Positions 42,011 to 50,626 are shown, counted from the first letter of the stretch. The stretch: DNA of 64,000 nucleotides from Catellatospora paridis (GCF_009720365.1 NZ_ML769318.1:210022-274021); one strand, 5' to 3'. Numbers and translations: made by a program. The notes: generated by a model from the letters alone, not told the origin.

Positions 42011-42667
42011 ATGGGGCTCGCGGTGTCTTGTCCGCGGTGCGGTGGCGATCTGCGGCCGCCCGGTCTTGCACACTCCGACTGGGTCTGTGAGCGCGACGGG
42101 CCGGTCCCGCCGCTGCACACCGCCCAGCATGTCAACCATGACGTCTTCGCCTGCGCGACCAAGCGCGCGGCCGAGTCCGGAGTGCCCCTGTGGTGCCCCT
42201 GGCCGCTGCCGACCGGCTGGACCGTCACCGGCGTGGCATGGGCGGGCGACGACCGGTCCGGCGTGTCGGCCACGGCGCTGGCGTGCAGCGGACCGACCCC
42301 GTTCAGTGACGGCCCGGCCGACGTCCTGCTCGTCGCCGAGGAGCCGGGCACGGGGCTCGGCGCGTACTTCGCCGGGCTGTCCGGCCCGGACCCCGGCCCG
42401 GCCCTGCTCGACCTGGAAGGCGGGCACGGCGCGCACGCGAAGGTGAAGGCCGACGGGCACCCGACTCCACTGTGGGCGGTGTCGACGCCGGACGACCGCA
42501 GCGCCTACGCGGGGGAGGCCCGGGGGCGCTGGCTGTACGCCGTCACCTGGCCCGCACAGGCCGGCTACCTGCTGTCCGAAGACGTCGTCCTGCAGGACCT
42601 GAGCGACTGGATGCCGCCGGAACTGGTGTTCGGAGCGCTGTCGCCGCGGCTGCGTCCCGCTCGATGA
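42011..42667 (+). CDS. DUF6758-like zinc-ribbon protein
   Basis: About 218 residues. The N-terminus has SCPRCGGDLRPPG followed by WVCERDG, a zinc-ribbon-like C-x2-C plus C pattern. The remainder contains PLWCPWPLPTGWTVTGV and DVLLVAEEPGTGLGA, a pattern of the actinobacterial DUF6758 family of unknown function. GTG codons at 42002 and 42005 are alternative starts; ATG was preferred. Confidence 0.72.
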   Translation: MGLAVSCPRCGGDLRPPGLAHSDWVCERDGPVPPLHTAQHVNHDVFACATKRAAESGVPLWCPWPLPTGWTVTGVAWAGDDRSGVSATALACSGPTPFSDGPADVLLVAEEPGTGLGAYFAGLSGPDPGPALLDLEGGHGAHAKVKADGHPTPLWAVSTPDDRSAYAGEARGRWLYAVTWPAQAGYLLSEDVVLQDLSDWMPPELVFGALSPRLRPAR

Positions 42668-42822
42668 GTCGACTTCCTTACTTTCCTCATCGGACGCTGG
42701 TCAACGGGCTTGCACGGATATGCGCTAATGATTCTCGGCAGGCACCGTTACTGATACGCTGAGTCTCGCCACGGCCACCAGTTGTCGAGTGGACACGGCC
42801 AGGCGGAGGGGGATAGCCCGAC

Positions 42823-42981
42823 ATGCTCAAGAAGATCCTTACGTGGGGCGGCATCGCCTTTTTGATCTTCTTCGTGGCGTTCCGGCCCGATTCTGCGGCG
42901 AACGTCGTGAAGACGCTGGGCGGCACTGTCATGGACATCGCCCAGGGTTTCGGTGACTTCTTCGGCAGCCTGGTCGCTTAG
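42823..42981 (+). CDS. Small 52-residue membrane protein
   Basis: The reading frame encodes MLKKILTWGGIAFLIFFVAF followed by RPDSAANVVKTLGGT and ends DFFGSLVA. One transmembrane helix near the N-terminus, an amphipathic helix after it. GGAGGGGG precedes the ATG, and the PH-domain protein gene starts five bases after the stop, so the pair is probably co-expressed. Function unknown. Confidence 0.78.
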   Translation: MLKKILTWGGIAFLIFFVAFRPDSAANVVKTLGGTVMDIAQGFGDFFGSLVA

Positions 42982-42986
42982 CTCAT

Positions 42987-43889
42987 ATGATCGGCGGTCT
43001 CGGGCCGGACGAGCCAAGCGAAGAGCGCACTCCGGGTCCTGACGGTCCGGAGTGGTCCGGTCGCCGTGAACGCGACACGGAGCCCATCCCGCGGACCCGA
43101 GCGGAGTCCCAGCCGCCTGCTGAGGACGATCTGCACGCTGATCCGGGCGACCACGCACACTTCATCGGCAAGGCCACCGTGGGGGCGACCGCCGGTGCCG
43201 CCTCGGGCGGCTCCGGAGGCAGGCCCCCCGGTGACAACGCCACCACGGCGCCCCTCGGTGACGAGCTTCCGAACTTCACCGAGGAGGAACTGGCCGGGCT
43301 GCGGTTCGACGCGTCCGGGGTGCCGCTGGGGCCGCGCCGGGTGCTCCCGCTCGAGGACGAGCCGAGCGCCATGGTCGCGCGCTACCTGTTCCCCACCGAG
43401 CGTTATCGCGGGGAGTGGAAGCGGCACTGGGTGCACCTCACCAACCCGCTGCTGATCGGCGTGTTCGCCACCTTCGCGCTGGGTTACCTGTCGGGCTTTC
43501 TGGCCAAGCAGGATGTCGCCGGCATGTGGGTGGTGGCGGTGGTGATCTGGGCGCTGGTGATGAGCTGGGTCGCCTGGACCGTCGCCGACTGGTATTTCGA
43601 CCGCTTCATCCTGACCAACAAGCGGCTGATGCTCGTCAATGGGCTCATCACCCGCAAGGTGGCGATGATGCCACTGCTGAAGGTCACCGACATGAAGTAC
43701 GAGCAGTCGCCGCTGGGCCGCATGCTCAACTACGGCACGTTCGTGCTCGAGTCCGCCGGCCAGGACCAGGCGCTGAGCAAGGTCGACCACATGCCCAACC
43801 CGAACGAGCTGTACCTGCGCATCGTCGAGGAGATGTACGAGCCGGCGGCAGTGGAGGCGCGGCTCGGGCGTGAGGCGGAAGAGGAGTAG
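42987..43889 (+). CDS. PH-domain membrane protein
   Basis: A 300-residue protein with a disordered acidic N-terminus (about 105 residues), two helices (NPLLIGVFATFALGYLSGF and MWVVAVVIWALVMSWVAW), then a bacterial PH-like domain (DRFILTNKRLMLVNGLITRKVAMMPLLKVTDMKYEQSPLGRMLNYGTFVLESAG). The last stretch is typical of bPH2 proteins. Role unknown. Coupled to the upstream 52-residue membrane protein. Confidence 0.83.
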   Translation: MIGGLGPDEPSEERTPGPDGPEWSGRRERDTEPIPRTRAESQPPAEDDLHADPGDHAHFIGKATVGATAGAASGGSGGRPPGDNATTAPLGDELPNFTEEELAGLRFDASGVPLGPRRVLPLEDEPSAMVARYLFPTERYRGEWKRHWVHLTNPLLIGVFATFALGYLSGFLAKQDVAGMWVVAVVIWALVMSWVAWTVADWYFDRFILTNKRLMLVNGLITRKVAMMPLLKVTDMKYEQSPLGRMLNYGTFVLESAGQDQALSKVDHMPNPNELYLRIVEEMYEPAAVEARLGREAEEE

Positions 43890-44085
43890 TCGGGCTATTC
43901 GGCCTCTGCCGAAAGGGCCGATCGGTGGACTGGAAAGTTCACTGCCAGATCTAGATCCGCTAGCGCGAGTATGCCAGTCTGTCCGTTGAGGCGACGCATA
44001 CGGGGTATCCACCCGATACCGGGAACCAAACGGGGTGCGGCAGCCTCTTACACGGGGTGATGGGCGCGTTCGACGCGCCTCGGTC

Positions 44086-44106
44086 AGGCGTTCGAGACGA
44101 ACGCCT
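44086..44106. promoter_or_regulatory. Inverted repeat upstream of the ECF sigma gene
   Basis: AGGCGTTCG and CGAACGCCT are exact complements around a 3-nt loop, 19 bp before the GTG start and overlapping the leader. A second inverted repeat, GGCGCG/CGCGCC, lies at 44062-44079. In the same 235-bp gap a GGGAACC (around 44020) resembles the -35 of ECF promoters, though no clear -10 partner was found. The site may be an operator or an RNA hairpin. Confidence 0.4.
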
Positions 44107-44124
44107 GCGATAGGAGGTGCGTCT

Positions 44125-44832
44125 GTGAGCCACCGGTCGGCCATGGAGGACGAGTTCCGCGAGTTCGTGACCGCACGTTCGGCAGCTCTGCTGCGCACGG
44201 CATACCTGCTGGCCGGTGACTGGGCCACGGCGGAGGACCTGCTGCAGACGGCGCTCACCAAGACGTACCTGGCGTGGAAGCGCCTGGGGCAGATCGAGGC
44301 GGTGGAGCCGTACGCCCGCCGGGTGCTCGTCAACACCGCGACGAGCTGGTGGCGGCGACGCTGGCACGGCGAGCGACCCACCGAATTCCTCCCGGAACGG
44401 GCAGCGCCGGACAACCTCGAAGAGCAGCTAGAACGCGATGTGATGTGGAAACATGTCAAAGCTCTGCCGGCACGACAACGCGCCGTGCTGGTCCTGCGTT
44501 TCTACGAGGACATGTCTGAGGCGCAGACAGCCGCGATGCTGCAGATCTCGCCCGGGACCGTGAAGAGCCAGACGTCACGAGCCCTGGGCACGCTGCGGCA
44601 GCGGCTGGCTGCCGAGGGAGTCACCGGCAGGCTGCCGGCCGCGAAGGCGGCGGCGGAGCCGGCGGTCCCGAAGCAGCGAGCGGGCAGGGTCGTCACGGAG
44701 TCGCTCGACCTGCCCGCAGGCGAGGTCATCCTGACGGCCGAGCCCACCCCGGTCACCGCACCCGCGGTGCCGTCGCCTCGGAGGGAAGCTGTTCGACCGG
44801 CCCGCGTGCCGGTCGGCCAACCTGGGCGGTGA
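44125..44832 (+). CDS. SigE-family ECF RNA polymerase sigma factor
   Basis: Alternative sigma factor of 235 residues. Region 2 (EDEFREFVTARSAALLRTAYLLAGDWATAEDLLQTALTKTYLAW) and region 4 (LPARQRAVLVLRFYEDMSEAQTAAMLQISPGTVKSQTSRALGTLRQRL) are intact; this is the actinobacterial 'sigma-70 factor, SigE family'. A Pro/Ala-rich C-tail of about 55 residues follows. GTG with AGGAGG seven bases upstream. It overlaps the next gene by four bases, and that gene may encode its regulator. Confidence 0.9.
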   Translation: MSHRSAMEDEFREFVTARSAALLRTAYLLAGDWATAEDLLQTALTKTYLAWKRLGQIEAVEPYARRVLVNTATSWWRRRWHGERPTEFLPERAAPDNLEEQLERDVMWKHVKALPARQRAVLVLRFYEDMSEAQTAAMLQISPGTVKSQTSRALGTLRQRLAAEGVTGRLPAAKAAAEPAVPKQRAGRVVTESLDLPAGEVILTAEPTPVTAPAVPSPRREAVRPARVPVGQPGR

Positions 44833-46043
44833 CCATGCTTGAGGACGAGCTGCGTGAGATGTTCGCGGCTCGCGCGCAGACCCTTCCTGCCGCCGCGGAC
44901 CCGGCCGGCCGCGCCATTCGAACGGCGCGCCGGACGACGCGGCGGCGGCGGACGGCGACGGGCACGATGACGGTGTTCGCCTTCGCGACCGTGCTCGGCG
45001 GCGCCGTCGCGGCCCAGGGGCTCGGCGCCGCGACGACGACGGCAACCGATCCGAACCGGGTCACCTTCCAGAACCTCTACGGCGCCGACCAGCCGGTCGC
45101 CGCCCGCCAGACCCAGCTGCCGACCATGGAGCTGCCGGTCGACCTGCTGGTCGGCCAGCAGCTGTGGACCACCGACGGCCAGCGGGTGGACCTGGTCCAC
45201 GAGGGCGACGTCGCCATGATCGCGAAGGTGCCCGACGGCTGGGTGTACTCCGACGCCAACACGGTGCGCCTGCTGCCCAACAGCGCCAGCGAGCCGCTCC
45301 GGCTGTCCGGCCAGGCCGAGTGGGCGGTGAGCCACGACGGCAGCCGGGTGGCCACCAACGACCAGGGCACCATGGCGGTCACCAAGGTGAGCGGCGGCGA
45401 CCGGGGCACGACGGTCGCGTCGTCGCCGGTGCCCGACGCCGCCGCACCGGTGACCTTCTTCGGCGAGCGGGTCGTCGTCTCCAGCGAGAAGGGCTTCGAC
45501 TACTGGAGCGCGGCGGCGCCCTCGCAGTACACCGAGACCTGGAACGCGGATCTGCTCGCCGTGTTCGGCAGCCTGGGCGCCAACGTGGCGATCGGCATCG
45601 TGCGCGGCGAGGGCGACCTGCTGTGCCTGGTCGACGTCACCGCGGTCAAGAAGGGCCTGAAGATCGGCGCGCGGCTGGGCTGCGGCGACCTGGTGGGCCG
45701 GGCGCTGGTCAAGCTCCACGCGGCGCTCTCCCCCGACGGCGGGCTGCTCGCCGTGGCCACGCCGAGCGGCCTGCAGATGATCGACCTGGACAAGTCGCGG
45801 ATCAACGCGGCGGCGAGCAAGGACAAGGAACAGGCGCAGGTCGAGGCGCTGGTGCTGCAGGCCGACTGCCCGATCGCCGCGGTGGACGCGGTGGTGTGGT
45901 CGGACAACCGGACGGTGCTGGCGCAGACCGACTCCGACGGCATCTTCGCCTGCCGGAACGACGGCACCAAGCTCCAGGTCACGTTGCCGCCCGACGTCCA
46001 GCCCGGCTGGACGATGATCCCTTCGTACGGCGCCGGCAAGTGA
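44829..46043 (+). CDS. Membrane-anchored propeller-like protein, candidate anti-sigma factor
   Basis: A 404-residue protein: short cytoplasmic N-terminus (LEDELREMFAARAQTLP), one transmembrane helix (TGTMTVFAFATVLGGAVAAQGLG), and a large outer domain. The outer part has repeated beta-rich pieces with SxDGxxLAVAT-like text (SHDGSRVATN, SPDGGLLAVATPSG), which suggests a beta-propeller. Coupled by a four-base overlap to the sigma factor gene, so a role as its anti-sigma factor is plausible, but no zinc-finger or ASD motif is present. The GTG at 44829 or ATG at 44835 starts it. Confidence 0.65.
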   Translation: MTMLEDELREMFAARAQTLPAAADPAGRAIRTARRTTRRRRTATGTMTVFAFATVLGGAVAAQGLGAATTTATDPNRVTFQNLYGADQPVAARQTQLPTMELPVDLLVGQQLWTTDGQRVDLVHEGDVAMIAKVPDGWVYSDANTVRLLPNSASEPLRLSGQAEWAVSHDGSRVATNDQGTMAVTKVSGGDRGTTVASSPVPDAAAPVTFFGERVVVSSEKGFDYWSAAAPSQYTETWNADLLAVFGSLGANVAIGIVRGEGDLLCLVDVTAVKKGLKIGARLGCGDLVGRALVKLHAALSPDGGLLAVATPSGLQMIDLDKSRINAAASKDKEQAQVEALVLQADCPIAAVDAVVWSDNRTVLAQTDSDGIFACRNDGTKLQVTLPPDVQPGWTMIPSYGAGK

Positions 46044-46906
46044 CGATCGACCTGCACCTGCACTCCACCGCGAGTGACGGCACCACACCCCCCGACGAGC
46101 TGATGCGCCTGGCCGGCGCGGCGGGGCTCGGGGCCGTCGCGCTCACCGACCACGACACCACCGCCGGCTGGGCGGCCGCCACGCAGGCGCTGCCGCCCGG
46201 CCTCACCCTCATCCGGGGCGCGGAGCTGAGCTGCCGCTGGCACGGCGAGAGCGAGTCCATCGCGCTGCACCTGCTGGCATACCTGTTCGACCCCGCCGAC
46301 GAGCACCTGGTCGCGGCGCTGGCCCGGGTGCGCGAGTCGCGGCTGGGGCGCGCCGAACGCATGGTCGCGCTGATGCGGGCCGACGGCATCGACGTGAACT
46401 GGGCCGACATCCTGGCCCACGCCGACGGCGGCACCGTCGGCCGGCCGCACCTGGCCGCCGCACTGATCCGGGCCGGGCTCGTCGCCGACACCCAGGAGGC
46501 GTTCAGCCCGCGCTGGATCGGCAACGGCAGCCCGTACCGGGTGCCCAAGGACGACCTCGACGTGTTCGAGGCGCTGCGCCTGGTGCAGGCAGCCGGCGGG
46601 GTGACCGTGTTCGCCCACCCGCGGGCCCGGGTCCGCGGGCGGGTCGTGCCGAAGGAGCTGTTCGCGCAGCTCGCGGCCGCCGGACTGGACGGCCTGGAGG
46701 CCGACCACCACGACCACAGCCCGGCCGAACGCGCCGAGGTGCGCCGCATCGCCGCCCAGCTCGGCCTGTTCGTCACCGGCAGCTCGGACTTCCACGGCAC
46801 GCACAAGAAGGTGCGCATCGGCGAGTTCACCACGGCCCCGGAGGCGCTCGAGCGGATCGTCGCCGGTGCGACCGGCGCCACCCCCGTCACGGGAGTCGTC
46901 GGATAA
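46040..46906 (+). CDS. PHP-domain phosphoesterase
   Basis: Metal-dependent phosphoesterase of 288 residues, related to TrpH/YciV, which act on 3',5'-bisphosphorylated nucleosides or short RNA. Metal ligands appear in order: DLHLHSTASDG, LTDHDTTAG, GAELSC, a histidine in VFAHPRARV, and SGSSDFHG-like end (TGSSDFHGTHKK). The GTG overlaps the preceding stop as GTGA. Its 5' neighbours are the sigma factor and membrane protein; functional link is not clear. Confidence 0.9.
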   Translation: MTIDLHLHSTASDGTTPPDELMRLAGAAGLGAVALTDHDTTAGWAAATQALPPGLTLIRGAELSCRWHGESESIALHLLAYLFDPADEHLVAALARVRESRLGRAERMVALMRADGIDVNWADILAHADGGTVGRPHLAAALIRAGLVADTQEAFSPRWIGNGSPYRVPKDDLDVFEALRLVQAAGGVTVFAHPRARVRGRVVPKELFAQLAAAGLDGLEADHHDHSPAERAEVRRIAAQLGLFVTGSSDFHGTHKKVRIGEFTTAPEALERIVAGATGATPVTGVVG

Positions 46907-46934
46907 CCCTTGCCCGGCGTGCTATGCATCCGGT

Positions 46935-47552
46935 GTGGATTGGAAGTTCTTCGGCGAGGTCTTCGTCACCCTGCTCGTCATCACCGACCCGCCGGGAATG
47001 GTGCCCATCTTTCTCGCGCTGACCGGGGCGCTGCCCGCCCGGGACCGGCACAAGGCCGCCACGCACGCGGTCGCGCTGGCCCTGGGCGTCATCGCGGTCT
47101 TCGCGGTGGCCGGTCAGACCATCCTGGACTACCTGCACATCCAGCTGCCGGCGCTGCAGGGCGCGGGCGGCCTGCTGCTGGTCCTGGTCGCGCTGGAACT
47201 GCTCACCGGCAAGGCCGACGACCCCGACCAGCAGTCGACCTCGAACATCGCCCTGGTCCCGCTCGGCACGCCGCTGCTGGCGGGTCCCGGTGCGATCGTG
47301 GCGACGATGCTGTTCGTGCAGCGGGCCGACAGCGGTGGCCAGTACCTGGCGATCGGGCTGGGCATCATCGCGGTCATGGTCGCGGTGTGGCTGGTCCTGC
47401 GCTACTCCGGGTTCATCGTGAAGGTGCTGCGGCCCGGCGGCATCGAGGTGCTGACCCGCATCGCCGGTCTGCTGCTGGCCGCGATCGCGGTCCAGCTGAT
47501 GGCCGACTCCATCGGCGCCTTCGTCGAGATGTTCACCACCGCGCACCCGTAA
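46935..47552 (+). CDS. MarC-family integral membrane protein
   Basis: A 205-residue protein with six predicted helices. Family text includes VITDPPGMVPIFLALTG, IQLPALQGAGGLLLVLVAL and LVPLGTPLLAGPGAIVATMLF. Function of MarC proteins is unsettled; early ideas on antibiotic resistance were not supported. GTG chosen because the helix pattern begins just after it. Downstream lies an inverted repeat separating it from the convergent DUF6191 gene. Confidence 0.9.
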   Translation: MDWKFFGEVFVTLLVITDPPGMVPIFLALTGALPARDRHKAATHAVALALGVIAVFAVAGQTILDYLHIQLPALQGAGGLLLVLVALELLTGKADDPDQQSTSNIALVPLGTPLLAGPGAIVATMLFVQRADSGGQYLAIGLGIIAVMVAVWLVLRYSGFIVKVLRPGGIEVLTRIAGLLLAAIAVQLMADSIGAFVEMFTTAHP

Positions 47553-47568
47553 CGCGAAGCTCCTGATC

Positions 47569-47623
47569 GATCATGAAGTTGTGGACACGACACGCCGTCG
47601 AGCCGTGCCATAAGTTCATGATC
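47569..47623. repeat. Imperfect inverted repeat between MarC and DUF6191 genes
   Basis: Left arm GATCATGAAGTTGTGGACACG and right arm complementary to GATCATGAACTTATGGCACGG pair at 17 of 21 positions around a 13-nt loop. This is another palindrome in a convergent gap, unrelated in sequence to the 65-bp family. Confidence 0.8.
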
Positions 47624-47640
47624 AACACGTGGGAGTGGGG

Positions 47641-47862
47641 TCAGGGCGTGGGGGTGCGGCGGATGACGGCCACGCCGTTGTCCAGGTCGATGCCGGTGCC
47701 GTTGGCGACGTCGACGCGTCGGCGGGCGGCTTCCTGGATGTGCTCGGTCTGCTTGTGCTTGCTCGGCCGGAACAGGCCGTCGATCTCGGCCAGGCCCGCG
47801 GACATCATCGCGGTGGCGCCGTTCTTGTCGTCGCCGCCGCGCAGCCAGCGCAACAGTCCCAC
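47641..47862 (-). CDS. DUF6191 small protein
   Basis: 73 residues, opening GLLRWLRGGDDKNGATAMMS, then AGLAEIDGLFRPSKHKQTEHIQ and a C-terminal basic tail. It matches the DUF6191 group of uncharacterised actinobacterial proteins, soluble with a helical centre. The GTG has AGGAG eight bases upstream. A longer in-frame extension lacks support. Confidence 0.78.
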   Translation of the reverse strand: MGLLRWLRGGDDKNGATAMMSAGLAEIDGLFRPSKHKQTEHIQEAARRRVDVANGTGIDLDNGVAVIRRTPTP

Positions 47863-47946
47863 CGCACACACTCCTGACCTCGCCCGACCGGCCCGGTCGG
47901 GCGGGTCGCCTGGCCAGTGTCCCACCGGACTGGCACGATCTGCCAG

Positions 47947-48861
47947 GTGAGCCGAACCCCCCACCCCCGCCGCGGCAAGGACGTCCCGGAGCAGCTCGGC
48001 TTCGACATGATGCCCGAGCGCCTGTTCGTGTGCACCCCGAGCAAGCTCGCGTCATACGCCGACTGCCCGCGCCGCTACCGGCACACCTACCTGGATCGGC
48101 CCGCGCCGCAGAAGGGGCCCGCCTGGGCGCACAACTCGCTCGGCGCGAGCGTGCACACGGCGCTGCGCAACTGGTGGGACCTGCCCGAGGAGCGGCGCAC
48201 GAGCGCGGCCCTGCCGCGGCTGCTGCGGGCCACCTGGGTGCGCGAGGGCTACCGCGACGACGAGCAGGAGCGGGCGGTCTACGACCGGGCGCTGAGCTGG
48301 CTGGAGGCATACACCGAAGGTCTAGATCCTGACCTGGACCTGTTGGGCGTGGAGCGCACGGTGGCGGCGAAGACGGCGGTGCTGGCGCTGAGCGGCCGGG
48401 CCGACCGCATCGACGCCCGGGGCGGCGAGGCCGTGATCGTCGACTACAAGACCGGCCGGACCGGACTGGACGCCGACGACGCCCGGGGTTCGCTGGCGCT
48501 GGCGCTGTACGCGTTCGCCGCCGAGCGGGTGTTCCGCCGTCCCTGCCGCAAGGTCGAGCTGCACCACCTGCCGACCGGCACGGTCGCCGCGCACGAGCAC
48601 ACCCCGGAGTCCATCGCCCGGCACGTGGGGCGGGCCGAGGACACCGCGCGCGACATCATCGCCGCGGAACGGGCGCTGGCCGACGGGACGCCGCCCGACG
48701 AGGCGTTCCCGACCACGCCGAGCAGCCTGTGCAGCTGGTGCGACTTCCGCCGGGTGTGCCCGGCGGGCGCGGAAGCGCCGGTGAAGGAGACCTGGGCGGC
48801 GGTGGAGGCACTCCAGCCCGCCGCGCCGCCGGTCGAGGACGCCTCGCCGGCCGTTTCGTAG
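47947..48861 (+). CDS. RecB-like PD-(D/E)XK nuclease family protein
   Basis: A 304-residue protein related to Cas4/AddB-type nucleases. Nuclease motifs: a first cysteine and basic stretch in CTPSKLASYADCPRRYRHTYL, SGRADRID, and VIVDYKTGR. The C-terminal CSWCDFRRVC with the first cysteine (ADC) would hold a 4Fe-4S cluster. Not next to CRISPR or AddA genes; probable role in DNA repair or processing. GTG start is not well marked by a ribosome-binding site. The Fur gene ends ten bases away on the opposite strand. Confidence 0.85.
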   Translation: MSRTPHPRRGKDVPEQLGFDMMPERLFVCTPSKLASYADCPRRYRHTYLDRPAPQKGPAWAHNSLGASVHTALRNWWDLPEERRTSAALPRLLRATWVREGYRDDEQERAVYDRALSWLEAYTEGLDPDLDLLGVERTVAAKTAVLALSGRADRIDARGGEAVIVDYKTGRTGLDADDARGSLALALYAFAAERVFRRPCRKVELHHLPTGTVAAHEHTPESIARHVGRAEDTARDIIAAERALADGTPPDEAFPTTPSSLCSWCDFRRVCPAGAEAPVKETWAAVEALQPAAPPVEDASPAVS

Positions 48862-48870
48862 CGGGCGGCG

Positions 48871-49335
48871 TCAGGACGCCGCGTCGGGTGTCCGGTCCTC
48901 GGCGGCCAGCTGCTGGCAGGACGGGCACAGGCCCCAGTAGGTGACCTCGGCCTCGTCGAGGGCGAAGCCGTGGGTCTGGCTCGGGTCGAGGCAGGGCGCG
49001 GCGCCGGTGGCGCAGTCGACGTCGGCGATCGCGCCGCAGCCGCGGCAGACGATGTGATGGTGGTTGTCGCCGCTGCGGGCCTCGTAGCGGGCCGGGGAGC
49101 CGGCCGGTTCGATGCGCCGGGCCAGGCCCGCGCGGGCCAGTGCGCCGAGCACGTCGTAGACGGCCTGGGTGGAGACCGAGTCGAGGCGCTGCCGGGCCTG
49201 CCGGGTGATCTCCTCGACCTCGAGGTGGCCACCCTGCCCGAGGATGTCGAGCACGGCGAGGCGCGGCCGGGTCACCCGCAGGCCCCGGGCGCGAAGGAGA
49301 GCCTGGGGCTCGATGTCGCCGTGCATGACCACCAT
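48871..49335 (-). CDS. Fur-family metal-responsive repressor
   Basis: 154 residues, with a winged-helix N-terminus (RVTRPRLAVLDILGQGGHLEVEEI, VSTQAVYDVLGALARAGL), and metal sites in NHHHIVCRGCGAIADVDCA and CPSCQ. The Cys-x2-Cys pairs make a structural zinc site. Which metal it senses is not determined; lone fur genes of this type (FurA-like) often control a catalase, but none is in the window. Alternative ATG at 49326. The upstream 150-bp divergent gap is A/T-richer near 49345-49375. Confidence 0.88.
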   Translation of the reverse strand: MVVMHGDIEPQALLRARGLRVTRPRLAVLDILGQGGHLEVEEITRQARQRLDSVSTQAVYDVLGALARAGLARRIEPAGSPARYEARSGDNHHHIVCRGCGAIADVDCATGAAPCLDPSQTHGFALDEAEVTYWGLCPSCQQLAAEDRTPDAAS

Positions 49336-49483
49336 TTCAGCAGCTAACTTGGATCTGCTCAAGAAAAGGTCCGATATACGTGCTCTGCGACACGGCGCAT
49401 TCCCCCTCTGTCCCATCGACGTGGGCGGGTCTAGGCTCACCTTGACCTTGGGTACGCACCCCCGGAATCCACGTGGAGGCACA

Positions 49484-49969
49484 GTGTTCGAGGAACTACT
49501 CGGCCTGCCGGCTCACCCCCTGCTCGTGCACGCCGCAGTCGTGTTCGCCCCACTGCTGATCGTCGGCGTGGTGGTCTATTCGTTCGCCCCGGCGGTGCGC
49601 CGCTACATCGGCTGGGCCGTGCTGCTGCTCGGCGTGGGCGCGCCCATCGCGCTGTGGTTCGCGCGCCAGAGCGGCGAGGCGCTGTTCGCGACGCTCGTCG
49701 AGAAGGGCTACCCGCCGCAGATCCTCGCCCAGGTGGACGTGCACAAGGACTACGGCGACGCGGCGGCCTGGGCGGGCACCCTGCTGGGCGTCCTGGCGAT
49801 CGCGCTGGTGCTCTTCACCACCTCGGCCGCGAAGAAGCCGGCGACCAGCGGCTCCCGCGCCACGGGCTGGGCCCTGATCGCGCTGAACCTGCTCGCCGCC
49901 GGGGCCACCGGCTACTACGTCTTCAAGACCGGTGACACCGGCGCCCACGCGGTCTGGAGCACCATCTGA
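49484..49969 (+). CDS. DUF2231-like membrane protein
   Basis: 161 residues with four hydrophobic helices and the family start LGLPAHPLLVHAAVVFAPLLIVGVVVYS. Conserved His residues near the first helix resemble metal or heme ligands in this family; no biochemical role is known. GTG start with TGGAGG five bases upstream. It ends four bases before the stop of the convergent small membrane protein. Confidence 0.83.
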   Translation: MFEELLGLPAHPLLVHAAVVFAPLLIVGVVVYSFAPAVRRYIGWAVLLLGVGAPIALWFARQSGEALFATLVEKGYPPQILAQVDVHKDYGDAAAWAGTLLGVLAIALVLFTTSAAKKPATSGSRATGWALIALNLLAAGATGYYVFKTGDTGAHAVWSTI

Positions 49970-49972
49970 CTG

Positions 49973-50299
49973 TCAGGTCCGCCACTGCACGCAGGCGATG
50001 AGGATCAGCACGATGCCCGCGGCGATGCCGAGCGCGTTGGTGAAGCGGTCCGCGCGCTCCTCGGCGAGGTCGATCGCCTCGTGATCCAGTTCGGGCAGCC
50101 GTCGCGGGACGACGGTGCGCGGGGTGACCTCCGGATGCCAGCCCGGCGGGGGCGGCACGGCGGGCGGCGGTCCCGGATACGCCGAGGCGGCCTGCTCGGC
50201 GTCGGCCCCGTCGGCAGACGGCGCGGGCCTGCGCCACTGATCATCGGCGGGCCGGTTCACGACCGGCCCCGGGAACGGACGAAGCTCCGCCCGTGCCAT
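49973..50299 (-). CDS. Small tail-anchored membrane protein
   Basis: A 108-residue protein with a long Pro-rich disordered N-terminus (VPPPPGWHPEVTPRTVVPRRLPEL), a helical stretch DHEAIDLAEERADRFTNALG and one C-terminal helix (AAGIVLILIACVQW). No family recognised. Converges with the DUF2231 gene, leaving a three-base gap between the stops. Confidence 0.65.
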   Translation of the reverse strand: MARAELRPFPGPVVNRPADDQWRRPAPSADGADAEQAASAYPGPPPAVPPPPGWHPEVTPRTVVPRRLPELDHEAIDLAEERADRFTNALGIAAGIVLILIACVQWRT

Positions 50300-50379
50300 C
50301 CGGCGGGGGCGGAGCTTCGGCGGTCGGGCCCGCGGAGGCGGACCGCGGGACGCAGCGCGCCTGGTCCTATGCTGCTGGG

Positions 50380-50553
50380 GTGAGCACTGAGGCTGACTTC
50401 GCCGGTCGTGACGACGATCGAGTCGTGGAACTCGAAGACGACGCGCCTGTGCTGCCCGACCAGACCCGTGAGGACACGGACCGGGGCTGGGGCGAGCGGT
50501 CGTGGAGCAACGACGACCGGCTGCGCGACGAGCGCCCGCCGCACTGGGACTGA
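50380..50553 (+). CDS. Small acidic protein, unknown function
   Basis: 57 residues, highly acidic and likely disordered (ADFAGRDDDRVVELEDDAPVLPDQ) with a Trp near the end (RPPHWD). The GTG at 50380 matches the compact form of this conserved type of actinobacterial small protein; no strong ribosome-binding site was seen. Confidence that it is expressed is moderate. Confidence 0.6.
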   Translation: MSTEADFAGRDDDRVVELEDDAPVLPDQTREDTDRGWGERSWSNDDRLRDERPPHWD

Positions 50554-50626
50554 CCGCCGGCTACAGCGGTGGCGGGGCTGGCGCACCGCCGTACTATAGC
50601 GCGGAAACGGACATTGCGGGCGAAGC

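Noticed and set aside
47947-48861. Cas4 of a CRISPR system
   Set aside because: The PD-(D/E)XK plus cysteine layout is shared by AddB- and RecB-type proteins; no cas1/cas2 or array in the window.
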